NCBI RefSeq assembly: GCF_003461245.1 | Contig: NZ_QTWS01000001.1 | Span: 203,496-267,495, forward strand | Source of the DNA: Blautia sp. AF19-10LB | GTDB taxonomy: Bacteria; Bacillota; Clostridia; Lachnospirales; Lachnospiraceae | DNA length: 64,000 bases | Direction of reading: 5' to 3' | Shown here: positions 44,124 to 53,817 of the stretch, in pieces | Layout of the letters: every line of letters starts with the position of its first letter | Position numbering within the stretch: position 1 is the stretch's first letter | Translations under genes and position numbers: made by a program | The notes under the pieces: generated by a model | What the model was told of the DNA's origin: nothing | Database searches by the model: none | The model's input: the letters and a program-made list of their open reading frames with translations, nothing else

Positions 44124-44147
44124 CCCATTTTCAACATGGGCTTTTTT
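44124..44147 (+). terminator. Leader-proximal attenuator
   Basis: Short stem CCCAT with ATGGG, then CTTTTTTG. It lies directly downstream of the leader ORF and is a candidate attenuator. The stretch from 44148 to 44255 has no gene but has self-complementary A/T-rich parts. Confidence 0.7.
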
Positions 44148-44255
44148 GTCATGCTTATTTTGCGGATGCTATACAAAAAACTAACGACGTATAGATATAG
44201 TATAGACATAGTGCAAGCTATGCCTTAGTTTTGTTGTACTGCTCTGTGCATTATA

Positions 44256-44301
44256 AATGCAGGTCAATGCTCATGTTGAGGATTGACCTGCATTTTTTTG
44301 T
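44256..44301 (+). terminator. Second terminator before the KTR gene
   Basis: 13-bp perfect stem (AATGCAGGTCAAT with ATTGACCTGCATT) and TTTTTTT, 24 bp before the KTR gene start. Without readthrough control it would block expression of the two genes after it. Confidence 0.9.
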
Positions 44302-44324
44302 GTAAAAAGGACGAGTGAAATATA

Positions 44325-44510
44325 ATGCTTAAAAAATATTGGATAAAATGTCCGATTTGTAACGGAAAGACGAGAGTTCAAGTATTTCATAATACTGTAT
44401 TAAAAGATTTTCCTCTTTTCTGCCCTAAATGCAAATTGACGCATATCATTGATGTAGAAAAATTAGAGATTGTAATCAAAAATACAGAAAAACAAACTTT
44501 TATTATTTAG
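44325..44510 (+). CDS. Cysteine-rich KTR zinc-ribbon protein
   Basis: Protein of 61 residues with paired cysteines (CPIC at 9-12 and CPKC at 33-36) around GKTRVQVFHNT, the KTR-domain pattern. It is probably a small zinc-binding protein. From memory, such proteins often accompany resistance genes such as ribosomal protection genes. It is 16 bp upstream of the methyltransferase and likely cotranscribed. It is AT-rich, unlike the ICE backbone. Confidence 0.85.
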   Translation: MLKKYWIKCPICNGKTRVQVFHNTVLKDFPLFCPKCKLTHIIDVEKLEIVIKNTEKQTFII

Positions 44511-44526
44511 AAGAAAGGATATAAAA

Positions 44527-45510
44527 ATGAAACGTTTACCTAAATATACGCCTGCGGAAGTACGGAATGATCCATACGGATTTACTTACAAAGAAATGTC
44601 GGAAGTTATTGGCGAGAATGAAGCAAAAGCCTTATATGAAGAATTATATAAGCAATTACCACGCAAAAAAAATCTATCAATGTTGGTAAAAAATATTTGC
44701 AAAAGCAGTGATACTGAAAAGTATGTTTACGAACTGAAAGACAACAAATACATTGAAACGGTTTTTATCAAGCGGCGAGATGGTGGAACTGTTTGCGTGA
44801 GCACACAAGTCGGTTGTCCTGTTGGTTGTATTTTTTGTGAGTCCGGGCGAAATGGCTTTGTTCGTAATCTAACATCGTCAGAAATCGTACAACAGATTAT
44901 ATTGTTGCGTCGAAAAGTAAACCGTATCGTTTTTATGGGTATGGGAGAGCCTTTATTCAATTATGACAACTTGATAAAAGCAATCCATATTCTCCGAGAT
45001 AGATATGGGCTCAACTTTCCAACCGACGGCATTACCATATCAACAGTTGGTCCGGTCGATCAATTAAAAAAATTGCGCGAGGAACATCTTAAAATTCAGT
45101 TGACAATATCTTTACACGCAGCAACACAATCTGCAAGAAATCGTATTATTCCTCACATGCGCATATATGCTATTGAAGATGTTGTTAAGCAAGCCTTATC
45201 CTATTCTGAAAGGCATAATCGCAAAATTGTCTTTGCGTATTTGCTTTTACCGGGTATAAATGACCGGCCCTCAGATGTAAGACAACTTGCAAAATGGTTT
45301 CGGGGCAAAAAAGTTATGATTAACGTGTTACAATACAACCCAACAAGCAATTCAAGAATTAAAGCACCACAGAAACGGGAAATAGTTGCATTCAAACATC
45401 AATTAGAGCAAGCAGGACTTGAAGTTACTATGAGAGTTTCTCATGGCAGAGAGATTAACGCGGCTTGTGGACAGTTAGCTAACACATATAATAAATTCAA
45501 AAAAAAATGA
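44527..45510 (+). CDS. RlmN/Cfr-family radical SAM rRNA methyltransferase, divergent
   Basis: Radical SAM enzyme of 327 residues in the family that methylates A2503 of 23S rRNA: RlmN at C2 (housekeeping) and Cfr at C8 (resistance to several peptidyl-transferase drugs). The iron-sulfur motif is C97, C101, C104 (CPVGCIFC). The two catalytic cysteines are conserved as C90 (VCVSTQVGC) and C314 (INAACGQL). FMGMGEPLFNYDN and YLLLPGINDRPSD are family motifs. It is about 20 to 50 residues shorter than most members at the N-terminus, and it matches neither typical RlmN nor the Cfr sequences I recall. Its location behind an attenuated leader suggests resistance. AGAAAGGA precedes ATG 44527. Confidence 0.88.
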   Translation: MKRLPKYTPAEVRNDPYGFTYKEMSEVIGENEAKALYEELYKQLPRKKNLSMLVKNICKSSDTEKYVYELKDNKYIETVFIKRRDGGTVCVSTQVGCPVGCIFCESGRNGFVRNLTSSEIVQQIILLRRKVNRIVFMGMGEPLFNYDNLIKAIHILRDRYGLNFPTDGITISTVGPVDQLKKLREEHLKIQLTISLHAATQSARNRIIPHMRIYAIEDVVKQALSYSERHNRKIVFAYLLLPGINDRPSDVRQLAKWFRGKKVMINVLQYNPTSNSRIKAPQKREIVAFKHQLEQAGLEVTMRVSHGREINAACGQLANTYNKFKKK

Positions 45511-45538
45511 TTAAAAGTGCCAGACGCATAGACGCAGA

Positions 45539-45586
45539 GCCGATAACGCATTAGGTCAAAAAACCTATGTGTTATCGGCTTTTTTA
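45539..45586 (+). terminator. Terminator of the Cfr-like gene
   Basis: A long stem (GCCGATAACGCATTAGGT with its near-complement ending TTATCGGC) and TTTTTT. Confidence 0.9.
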
Positions 45587-45607
45587 TTTAATATTGCGCA
45601 AAAGCCG

Positions 45608-46954
45608 GGTCAGGTAGAATAAGTTTCGCAAAAAGACAAAGAGACATGGTTTGCAGATGTCTGGTAGAATGAAGTTGCGACACCACCATTCGAAAGGAGA
45701 CAGCAAACCATGTCCGAAAAGATTGTACAGCTAAACGAAGAAGTTATCAAGGGGCAGCTCAAGGAACTTGTGCGCGGAAGCGTAGAGGAAACCCTCAACG
45801 AGCTGCTGGAGGCCGAAGCGGAGAAGCTGACCCAGGCGGCCCGGTACGAGCGCAATGAGCAACGCCAGGGCTACCGCAGCGGCCACTACAACCGCAACCT
45901 TACCACCACTTCTGGGGATGTCACACTCAAGATGCCCAAGCTCAAGGGGATCTCCTTTGAGACTGCCATCATTGAGCGGTATCGCCGCCGGGAGAGTAGC
46001 GTGGAAGAGGCTCTCATTGAGATGTACCTGGCTGGCGTATCCGTCCGGCGTGTAGAGGATATTACCGAGACTCTCTGGGGCAGTAAGGTCTCTCCCTCCA
46101 CCATCAGTGAGCTGAACAAGAAAGCGTATGTCCACATCGAGGATTGGCGTAACCGTCCTCTGCAAGGCGGGCGGTATCCGTATGTCTATGTGGATGGGAT
46201 CTATCTGCGCCGCAACTGGGGTGGAGAGTTTGAAAATGTGGCCATCCTGGTGGCAATCGCGGTCAATGAGGACGGATATCGTGAGGTTTTAGGTGCCGCC
46301 GAGGGCATGAAAGAGGACAAGGCCAGTTGGATCAACTTCTTCCAGTGGCTGCGTGGCCGTGGCCTGGACGGCGTGAAACTCATCGTTGGAGATAAGTGCC
46401 TTGGTATGCTGGAGGCCGTGGGCGAAGTGTTCCCTGAAGCCAAATACCAACGCTGCACCGTCCACTTTTACCGTAATGTGTTCTCTGTCACACCTCGCTC
46501 CAAGGTGAAACTGGTAGCCAAAATGCTCAAGGCGATCCACGCCCAGGAGAGCAAAAAAGCCGCTCGTGAAAAGGCCAGGGCCGTAGTGGAGGAGCTGTGT
46601 TCCATGAAGCTGAAAGAGGCTGCTAAGAAGGTGGAGGACAGCATCGAGGAGACTCTGACCTATTGTGATTTTCCCAGTGAGCATTGGACCCGTATCCGCA
46701 CCAACAATGTCATTGAGAGGCTGAACCGGGAGATCCGCCGCCGTACTCGTGTAGTGGGCAGCTTCCCGGACGGCAACTCTGCCCTTATGCTGGTCTGTGC
46801 CCGGCTACGCCATGTAGCTGGCTCCCAGTGGGGCAACAAAAAGTACATGAATATGAAGCACCTGGAGGCCGCCATTGAGGATGCCTCCATTGCCGGCTGA
46901 CTCCATTCATGCCAGAGCTTGCAAACTAAAGTGCGAAAAAATCTTGACACGACC
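45608..46954 (+). mobile_element. IS256-family insertion sequence with 8-bp target duplication
   Basis: A 1347-bp IS. The ends are imperfect inverted repeats of about 23 bp sharing GGTC and TTTCGCA. Both flanks carry AAAAGCCG (45600-45607 and 46955-46962), an 8-bp target duplication typical of IS256. It lies between the Cfr-like gene's terminator and the orf7-like leader. Confidence 0.93.
45710..46900 (+). CDS. IS256-family (mutator) transposase
   Basis: Transposase of 396 residues with the IS256/mutator layout. The N-terminal DNA-binding half contains YRSGHYNRNLTTTSGDVTLK and AGVSVRRVEDITETLWG. DDE-type residues are in PYVYVDGIYLRRNW and VKLIVGDKCLGM, with a glutamate near the C-terminus (NNVIERLNREIRRRTRVVG). 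It appears intact, so the IS may still be active. GGAGAC-type sequence precedes ATG 45710. Confidence 0.95.
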   Translation: MSEKIVQLNEEVIKGQLKELVRGSVEETLNELLEAEAEKLTQAARYERNEQRQGYRSGHYNRNLTTTSGDVTLKMPKLKGISFETAIIERYRRRESSVEEALIEMYLAGVSVRRVEDITETLWGSKVSPSTISELNKKAYVHIEDWRNRPLQGGRYPYVYVDGIYLRRNWGGEFENVAILVAIAVNEDGYREVLGAAEGMKEDKASWINFFQWLRGRGLDGVKLIVGDKCLGMLEAVGEVFPEAKYQRCTVHFYRNVFSVTPRSKVKLVAKMLKAIHAQESKKAAREKARAVVEELCSMKLKEAAKKVEDSIEETLTYCDFPSEHWTRIRTNNVIERLNREIRRRTRVVGSFPDGNSALMLVCARLRHVAGSQWGNKKYMNMKHLEAAIEDASIAG

Positions 46955-47018
46955 AAAAGCCGCTGTTCCCTATTATAGAATGGATTGCGGGTAGTGTATT
47001 AAAGTCGCCCTTTTTTAA

Positions 47019-47060
47019 GGATACGGCGGTATCGGGGAGGTATCGCCGTGTCCATTTTTA
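47019..47060 (+). terminator. Terminator in the orf7-like leader region
   Basis: 10-bp stem (GGATACGGCG with CGCCGTGTCC, one G-T pair) then ATTTTTA. It is one of two terminators upstream of the sigma-like gene. Confidence 0.8.
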
Positions 47061-47175
47061 TTTACTGTAACCCGCCTAATGCTTTGCGGTCAAAAAAAGC
47101 TATGCTCCGCAAGCGGGATATTCCGGCTATGAGTATGAACTGTCAATACATCTAAATACTTCTTACATTTCCTTT

Positions 47176-47217
47176 GCGCTCGTCCGCGTCTTGCGGACGG
47201 GCGCATTTTGCTTTTTT
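47176..47217 (+). terminator. Second terminator in the orf7-like leader region
   Basis: Stem GCGCTCGTCCGC with GCGGACGGGCGC, then ATTTTGCTTTTTT. The stretch 46955-47338 shows no gene; it holds these two hairpins, suggesting control by readthrough. Confidence 0.82.
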
Positions 47218-47338
47218 CAACTTTTTTCTGAAAAACGCACTCAAGAGCCATCTCCCGAACGGGTACGGAGCGAAAGGGGCAGAGAGGACAAGCCCTTAAC
47301 TCCCGTCCTCTACTCCACGCGGGAAGGAGGTGAACTCT

Positions 47339-47776
47339 ATGGAGCTATCTTCTTCCGACAAGGAAAGAATACAACATCAGTACGACGCATTAGCAAAGAA
47401 AACTTTGGTTGGCGAAGCGAAAAGCCACCGCCGCACTCTTGCGAAACGCGCAGCACGCGAAGTACCTTTTTCGGATTTGAGCGAAAGCGAACTCGCGCAG
47501 CTTTTCACAACGGACGAATACAAAAGCGATTATTTCCGTTTTCAAGTGTCCGGCTTTGATGTACTCGTCAAAAATGAACTGCTTGCCGAAGCCCTTAACG
47601 CTTTGCCCGAAAGGAAACGCGACATTATCCTTTTGTCCTACTTCTTGGACATGAGCGACGCGGAAATTGCTGAACTGCTGAATGTTGTACGCACGACGGT
47701 TTTCCGGCACAGGAAATCCGCGCTTGCGAAAATCAAACAGTATTTGGAGGGAAAAGCAGATGATGAATACCGTTAG
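47339..47776 (+). CDS. Sigma-70-like regulator (Tn916 Orf7-like)
   Basis: Protein of 145 residues. The C-terminal half is a sigma region 4-like HTH (LPERKRDIILLSYFLDMSDA, EIAELLNVVRTTVFRHRKSA). It corresponds in place to Orf7 of Tn916, which promotes expression of excision and transfer functions. AAGGAGG at 47324-47330 supports ATG 47339. The next gene overlaps its end by 17 bases. Confidence 0.85.
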   Translation: MELSSSDKERIQHQYDALAKKTLVGEAKSHRRTLAKRAAREVPFSDLSESELAQLFTTDEYKSDYFRFQVSGFDVLVKNELLAEALNALPERKRDIILLSYFLDMSDAEIAELLNVVRTTVFRHRKSALAKIKQYLEGKADDEYR

Positions 47777-48002
47777 GAAATCTGAAAATCTGTTGCCGTT
47801 CCCTGTCATTTCCGCAGCGGCAAACGGCGACACAACCGCCATGTGCGCGATCTTGAAGCATTACGAGGGTTACATAGCGAAACTTTGTACCCGCACGCTG
47901 AAAGACGACGCGGGCAATACCTATTCCTATGTGGACGAGGAAATGCGTAACAGGCTGCAAGTGCGCCTTATTACCCGCACTCTTGCGTTTCATGTAGGCT
48001 AA
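47760..48002 (+). CDS. HTH protein, Tn916 Orf8-like
   Basis: Protein of 80 residues (LPFPVISAAANGDTTAMCAI, LKHYEGYIAKLCTRTL) matching the small HTH domain protein that follows the sigma-like gene in Tn916-type elements. GGAGG lies 9 bases before ATG 47760. It probably acts with the sigma-like protein in regulating the element. Confidence 0.82.
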   Translation: MMNTVRKSENLLPFPVISAAANGDTTAMCAILKHYEGYIAKLCTRTLKDDAGNTYSYVDEEMRNRLQVRLITRTLAFHVG

Positions 48003-48465
48003 CTCTTTAAGCCCATGCGGGGAGCGTATACCCCTTTCCACGCTTCCCGTTATGGGCTGTTTGTCGTTCCGTAAAAGCATATCGGAAACGGTATGTTTTT
48101 ACAGGCTGACAAAGCCTTATTGTTCCTTGACAAAGAAAGCCTTCGGGCAGCATAAGGCAGACGGATACAATTTGTCTGTGTGGAGCCGGTCGGCCGGTGC
48201 GCCATGACCCTGTTGCAAGTCCGCAGGACGGGACCCCTACCAAACAGGTGAGCGACAAAACCAGGCCGCAAAACAGGTGTGGCAACCTGTGGGCGAGGAT
48301 ACGCAGACAGGATAATGAGACTCCCGCGTTGAACGCCCTCAAAGCATTGCGCGGCGCACCCATCAGCATGGGCCGGGGTGAGATTCCCGTGGAGCTGCGG
48401 CCAGCAGCCGTCCGTTTTCTGCCTCTTTTATGGTTTTAATGAAATGGCATGAAAGGGGCCTTATT
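48003..48465 (+). other. Structured non-coding stretch before TnpW and the recombinase
   Basis: I see no convincing gene in these 463 bases. They begin with a double-stemmed hairpin (AGCCCAT 48010-48016 with ATGGGCT 48052-48058, inside it CGGGGAGCGT with ACGCTTCCCG). Further self-complementary parts follow, such as ACAGGT with ACCTGT and CCCAT with ATGGG. It could be a structured RNA or a control leader for the recombinase. Confidence 0.5.
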
Positions 48466-48639
48466 ATGCAGAAAATTCAATCTGAAAATAAATATGCCCC
48501 GCCTATGCGGAGCAAAAAGAAGATCGGCAACACGACCTTTATCGTCAATTCTTTTTTCCCTCAAACGGGAAATCAGACGATAGCCTCCAAACTGGAGAAC
48601 CTGATAAAAGCCGATGTTCAGAAACAAACTGTGACTTGA
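48466..48639 (+). CDS. TnpW family protein of the ICE
   Basis: Protein of 57 residues (KKIGNTTFIVNSFFPQTGNQ, TIASKLENLIKADVQ) resembling TnpW, the small protein next to TnpX-type recombinases. I chose ATG 48466; an in-frame ATG at 48430 has no good ribosome site. It lies 91 bp upstream of the recombinase. Confidence 0.72.
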   Translation: MQKIQSENKYAPPMRSKKKIGNTTFIVNSFFPQTGNQTIASKLENLIKADVQKQTVT

Positions 48640-48721
48640 AAACCTCTTAACAGGCAGACAGGGAAAAGAAAGCGCGGTATAATGAAGTTGGACTTCAATA
48701 TCGTGTTTGACTGCCAGATAG

Positions 48722-50413
<1,692 letters not shown>

Positions 50414-50445
50414 GAAAAACGGCATAGCCGAAGCTATACCGTTTC
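50414..50445 (-). terminator. ICE right-end terminator, serving pyrI
   Basis: Hairpin AAACGG-ATAGC with GCTAT-CCGTTT (one mismatch, CGAA loop). On the minus strand it is followed by TTTTT, so it can end pyrBI transcripts running into the ICE; on the plus strand the T-run is weak. Confidence 0.72.
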
Positions 50446-50459
50446 TCTCTTGCCCCACG

Positions 50460-50504
50460 ATGTTTTCTTATCGGGAGGCACCTTTCGAAGCGTTTCTTTT
50501 TTTT
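50460..50504 (+). other. attR of the ICE: half attP arm, half host terminator
   Basis: ATGTTTTCTTATCGGGAGGC (50460-50479) is the inverted partner of 11787-11806. The core TTTC is at 50483-50486. AGCGTTTC plus T-run (50489-50504) is the right arm of the host terminator split by the ICE. Confidence 0.82.
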
Positions 50505-50518
50505 GTTCTGAAACAGGA

Positions 50519-50956
50519 TTATTTATTGCGTTTACCGCGATATTTCTCCTCACAATACTTACATCTGTAAACTTCCTTCTCCGGGTCAGCGAGGATGAAT
50601 ACGTGATCCAGGCCCTGCTCGATGGAAGTGATGCAGCGTGGGTTCTTACATTTGATGACGTTTGTGATCTGTTTTGGAAGTTTCAGGATCCTTTTCTCAA
50701 CGATCTTCTCGTCTTTGATGATGTTGACGGTGATGTTGTGATCGATGAAACCGAGGATGTCCAGGTCGAGGTTCTCGATAGGGCATTCTACCTTGATGAT
50801 GTCCTTGACACCCATTTTGTTGCTCTTGGCATTCTTGATGATGGCAACGGTGCAGTCAAGTTTGTCGAGTTTCAGGTCATGATAAATAGTCATGGCTTTG
50901 CCGGCCTTGATATGGTCAAGTACGAAACCTTCGTGAAGTGCTCCAACGTTTAACAT
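50519..50956 (-). CDS. pyrI: Aspartate carbamoyltransferase regulatory subunit
   Basis: PyrI of 145 residues, the nucleotide-binding regulatory chain of the PyrB-PyrI holoenzyme in pyrimidine synthesis. The N-terminal allosteric domain precedes a C-terminal zinc domain with CKNPRC and CKYC as ligands. Its ATG overlaps the pyrB stop by one base, so the subunits are translationally coupled. Its downstream terminator is split by the ICE, 23 bp past the stop codon. Confidence 0.95.
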   Translation of the reverse strand: MLNVGALHEGFVLDHIKAGKAMTIYHDLKLDKLDCTVAIIKNAKSNKMGVKDIIKVECPIENLDLDILGFIDHNITVNIIKDEKIVEKRILKLPKQITNVIKCKNPRCITSIEQGLDHVFILADPEKEVYRCKYCEEKYRGKRNK

Positions 50957-51876
50957 TATACTTCCACCTCCAGTAATCTAAGAATCAGTGCCATACGGAC
51001 ATAGACACCATACTGTGCCTGCTTGAAGTATGCGGCACGCGGATCATCATCTACTTCAACAGCGATCTCGTTTACACGCGGAAGCGGATGAAGAATGTAC
51101 ATATCCTTTGGAGCCAGTTCCATTTTCTGTTTGTCGAGGATGTAGAAATCCTTCATGCGTACGTAATCTTCTTCGTTGAAGAAACGTTCTTTCTGTACAC
51201 GTGTCATGTAGAGGATGTCAAGCTTCGGAAGTGCATCTTCCAGACGCTCTACTTCTTCGAATTCTACGTTATTCTTCTCAAGGATATCTTCACGGATGTA
51301 GCTTGGTACACGAAGTTCTTCCGGTGAGATCAGAACGAATTTCACATTGGAATAACGAAGTACCAGCGCCTCGATCAGAGAATGAACGGTACGGCCGAAT
51401 TTCAGGTCGCCACACAGACCGATCGTAAGGTTGTCAAGTCTTCCCTTGAGGGAACGGATAGTAAGAAGATCAGTGAGGGTCTGAGTAGGATGCTGATGAC
51501 CACCGTCACCGGCGTTGATAACAGGAATAGAAGAAGCCATAGAAGCTACGAGCGGAGCGCCTTCTTTCGGATGACGCATAGCACAGATATCTGCATAACA
51601 GGAAACAACACGAATCGTATCGGCAACACTTTCGCCTTTGGAAGCGGAACTGGAACCGGCAGAAGAGAAACCTAAAACCTTGCCGCCAAGATTCATCATG
51701 GCTGCTTCAAAACTTAAACGTGTACGTGTACTTGGTTCATAAAAACAGGTGGCAAGTCGCTTATCATCGCAGACATGCGCATACTTTGATGGATTTTTTT
51801 CAATGTCGCTGGCAAGAGTCAGAAGATCGTCAAGTTCTTCTTTGGAAAGATCCAGCGGGCTCATTAAATGTCTCAT
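50956..51876 (-). CDS. pyrB: Aspartate carbamoyltransferase catalytic subunit
   Basis: PyrB of 306 residues, which joins carbamoyl phosphate and aspartate in the second step of pyrimidine synthesis. The carbamoyl-phosphate motif [16 protein letters not shown] and the [12 protein letters not shown] and [10 protein letters not shown] motifs are intact. GGGAGG precedes the ATG at 51876, which follows a clear promoter on the same strand. It forms an operon with pyrI. Confidence 0.97.
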   Translation of the reverse strand: MRHLMSPLDLSKEELDDLLTLASDIEKNPSKYAHVCDDKRLATCFYEPSTRTRLSFEAAMMNLGGKVLGFSSAGSSSASKGESVADTIRVVSCYADICAMRHPKEGAPLVASMASSIPVINAGDGGHQHPTQTLTDLLTIRSLKGRLDNLTIGLCGDLKFGRTVHSLIEALVLRYSNVKFVLISPEELRVPSYIREDILEKNNVEFEEVERLEDALPKLDILYMTRVQKERFFNEEDYVRMKDFYILDKQKMELAPKDMYILHPLPRVNEIAVEVDDDPRAAYFKQAQYGVYVRMALILRLLEVEV

Positions 51877-51930
51877 AAGAAACCTCCCTTATTGATGTTG
51901 CGAAAATTCAATAAAATTCTCTCTTGCACA

Positions 51931-51959
51931 ATCATATACTACAAGAATCGATTTTTCAA
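51931..51959 (-). promoter_or_regulatory. pyrBI promoter
   Basis: On the minus strand TTGAAA (51959-51954), 17-bp spacer and TATGAT (51936-51931). The leader to pyrB is about 50 bases, and I see no attenuator hairpin in it. Confidence 0.8.
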
Positions 51960-52351
51960 GCAGATTTCGTAAGTATTTTTTCAAAAATCAATCCTGCGGC
52001 AAACCAGAGAGGAGCATAGTCGAGCCGGATGATTCCTCTGTACTGAAAACGGGCAGCGGAGTAATCCCATGGACAGATGCCGATTTCTTTGAGAAAACTG
52101 CCGCTTATGAATTCGACCATATAAAATCCCAGCATATAGAGAAGTCCGCGGCAGACGAAAGACAGGGAGGAGATCCGTGCATACAAAGGAGCGATGATGG
52201 CAGCACAGCCGTAGATCGGGAACATGAGAAGCGAACTTTTGCCTGTCATTGTCCACTGGCCGGACAAAAGGGAGTGAAGCCCGGTCCAGAAAACCTCCAT
52301 GCACCATCCGATCGAGCCGCAGAGAAAAAAGTTTGTCAGATTCTGGTTCAT
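51956..52351 (-). CDS. Putative ABC-transporter type IV membrane protein (CmpB-like)
   Basis: Membrane protein of 131 residues with about four hydrophobic helices. SIGWCMEVFWTGLHSLL and ICPWDYSA resemble the putative ABC_trans_CmpB family (PF06541), common in Firmicutes with unknown function. It lies upstream of pyrB on the same strand; the pyrB promoter overlaps its 3' end. Confidence 0.72.
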   Translation of the reverse strand: MNQNLTNFFLCGSIGWCMEVFWTGLHSLLSGQWTMTGKSSLLMFPIYGCAAIIAPLYARISSLSFVCRGLLYMLGFYMVEFISGSFLKEIGICPWDYSAARFQYRGIIRLDYAPLWFAAGLIFEKILTKSA

Positions 52352-52491
52352 AGCGGTTCCTCCTGAAGTAAAAAAGATTTGATCAAAACCAATATTAACG
52401 ATGCGTTAATTAGTATGGCTGGTCTTGAAAAAAAGATACACAGATGTTATATTTATACAAATAACACATTTAAGAAACAGGAGCATACAAC

Positions 52492-53817
52492 ATGGATTAT
52501 CAGCAAAGCAGGGCATACATCAGAGACGCAGAGCAGTACGCAGGCGGTGCCCTGGATCTTACCAATATAAAGGAAATTATGAAGCGCCTTGGCAATCCCC
52601 AGGATCAGCTTAAATATGTTCATGTAGCAGGAACCAACGGCAAGGGATCCGTGATCGCGTATTTATATACGACACTGACCAATGCCGGATATCACGTTGG
52701 ACGGTATATTTCCCCATCCGTATATTCTTACAGAGAAAAGATCGAGGTGGAGGGAACACCGATCAGCAGAGAGCAATTTGCAAAACATACGACCAGGGTT
52801 GCTGCAGTGATCGAAGAAATGACCGCAGAAGGTCTTGCACATCCCACCCCATTTGAAATCGAAACGGCGGTGGCATTTTTATTTTTTGCAGAAGAAAAAT
52901 GTGATCCGGTCATCCTGGAAGTAGGCATGGGCGGTATCACAGATGCGACAAACCTGATCCGCACGACAGAACTTGCTGTTCTCGTACCGATCAGCATGGA
53001 TCATCAGTCCTTCCTTGGCAACACGATCGCAGAGATCGCGGAGAAAAAAGCCGGCATCATCAAACCAGGCTGCAGCGTGGCAACGATCGGACAGGAACCG
53101 GAGGCACTGAAGGTCATAGAGAACGTAAGTCATGAGGCAGGGACAGACCTCTGCGCGGCAGATATTTCCCAGGCAGAAGTGCTGGAAGCAGATTTTACCG
53201 GACAGCGTTTCCTCTACAAAGGAGAGGAATACACACTTTCTCTCGCCGGTTCCTACCAGACGGAGAATGCAGTCCTTGCACTGGAAGCCTTACGTATCCT
53301 GGATGAGAGAGGCTATCATACCACGACAGAGCAGCGCAGGGAAGGACTTAAGGCAACCCACTGGAACGGAAGACTGACCATCATCCACAGAGATCCGCTG
53401 TTTATCGTGGACGGAGCACACAATCCGGCTGCGGCAGATATGCTCGAGGATTCTGTACGGAAATATTTCAAAGACCGCAGGATGTTTTTTATCATGGGTG
53501 TTTTCCGGGACAAGGATTATCCATATATTATCCGGAAACTCTGCCCTTATGCAGAACAGATCATTGCGATCGAGACACCGGATAACCCGAGGGCACTCCC
53601 GGCGGAGGAACTTGCCGAAGCGATCTGTCCATGCAACCCACATGTCCACGCGGAGAAAAATATCGCAAAAGCGGTCGAGGAACTGTTTGAGATGGCAGGG
53701 AAGGACGATGTGATCCTGTCCTTTGGCTCACTGTCCTTTATCGGGGACATCACCCGGATCGTAAATACAAGAAAAGAGGTATCCGGATCACCGGTATCGG
53801 AAGGGAATAACGAATGA
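52492..53817 (+). CDS. folC: Folylpolyglutamate/dihydrofolate synthase
   Basis: FolC of 441 residues, a Mur-ligase-type enzyme that adds glutamate to folates (and may also act as dihydrofolate synthase). The P-loop VHVAGTNGKGSVIAYLY, LEVGMGGITDATN and IVDGAHNPAAADML are signature motifs. AGGAG precedes ATG 52492. The gene overlaps pheA by four bases, an unusual but clear coupling of folate and phenylalanine genes. Confidence 0.95.
   Translation: MDYQQSRAYIRDAEQYAGGALDLTNIKEIMKRLGNPQDQLKYVHVAGTNGKGSVIAYLYTTLTNAGYHVGRYISPSVYSYREKIEVEGTPISREQFAKHTTRVAAVIEEMTAEGLAHPTPFEIETAVAFLFFAEEKCDPVILEVGMGGITDATNLIRTTELAVLVPISMDHQSFLGNTIAEIAEKKAGIIKPGCSVATIGQEPEALKVIENVSHEAGTDLCAADISQAEVLEADFTGQRFLYKGEEYTLSLAGSYQTENAVLALEALRILDERGYHTTTEQRREGLKATHWNGRLTIIHRDPLFIVDGAHNPAAADMLEDSVRKYFKDRRMFFIMGVFRDKDYPYIIRKLCPYAEQIIAIETPDNPRALPAEELAEAICPCNPHVHAEKNIAKAVEELFEMAGKDDVILSFGSLSFIGDITRIVNTRKEVSGSPVSEGNNE

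Noticed and set aside
44148..44255. A metabolite riboswitch before the KTR gene
   Set aside because: No known aptamer motif was seen; the translated leader ORF followed by terminators fits ribosome-mediated attenuation better.
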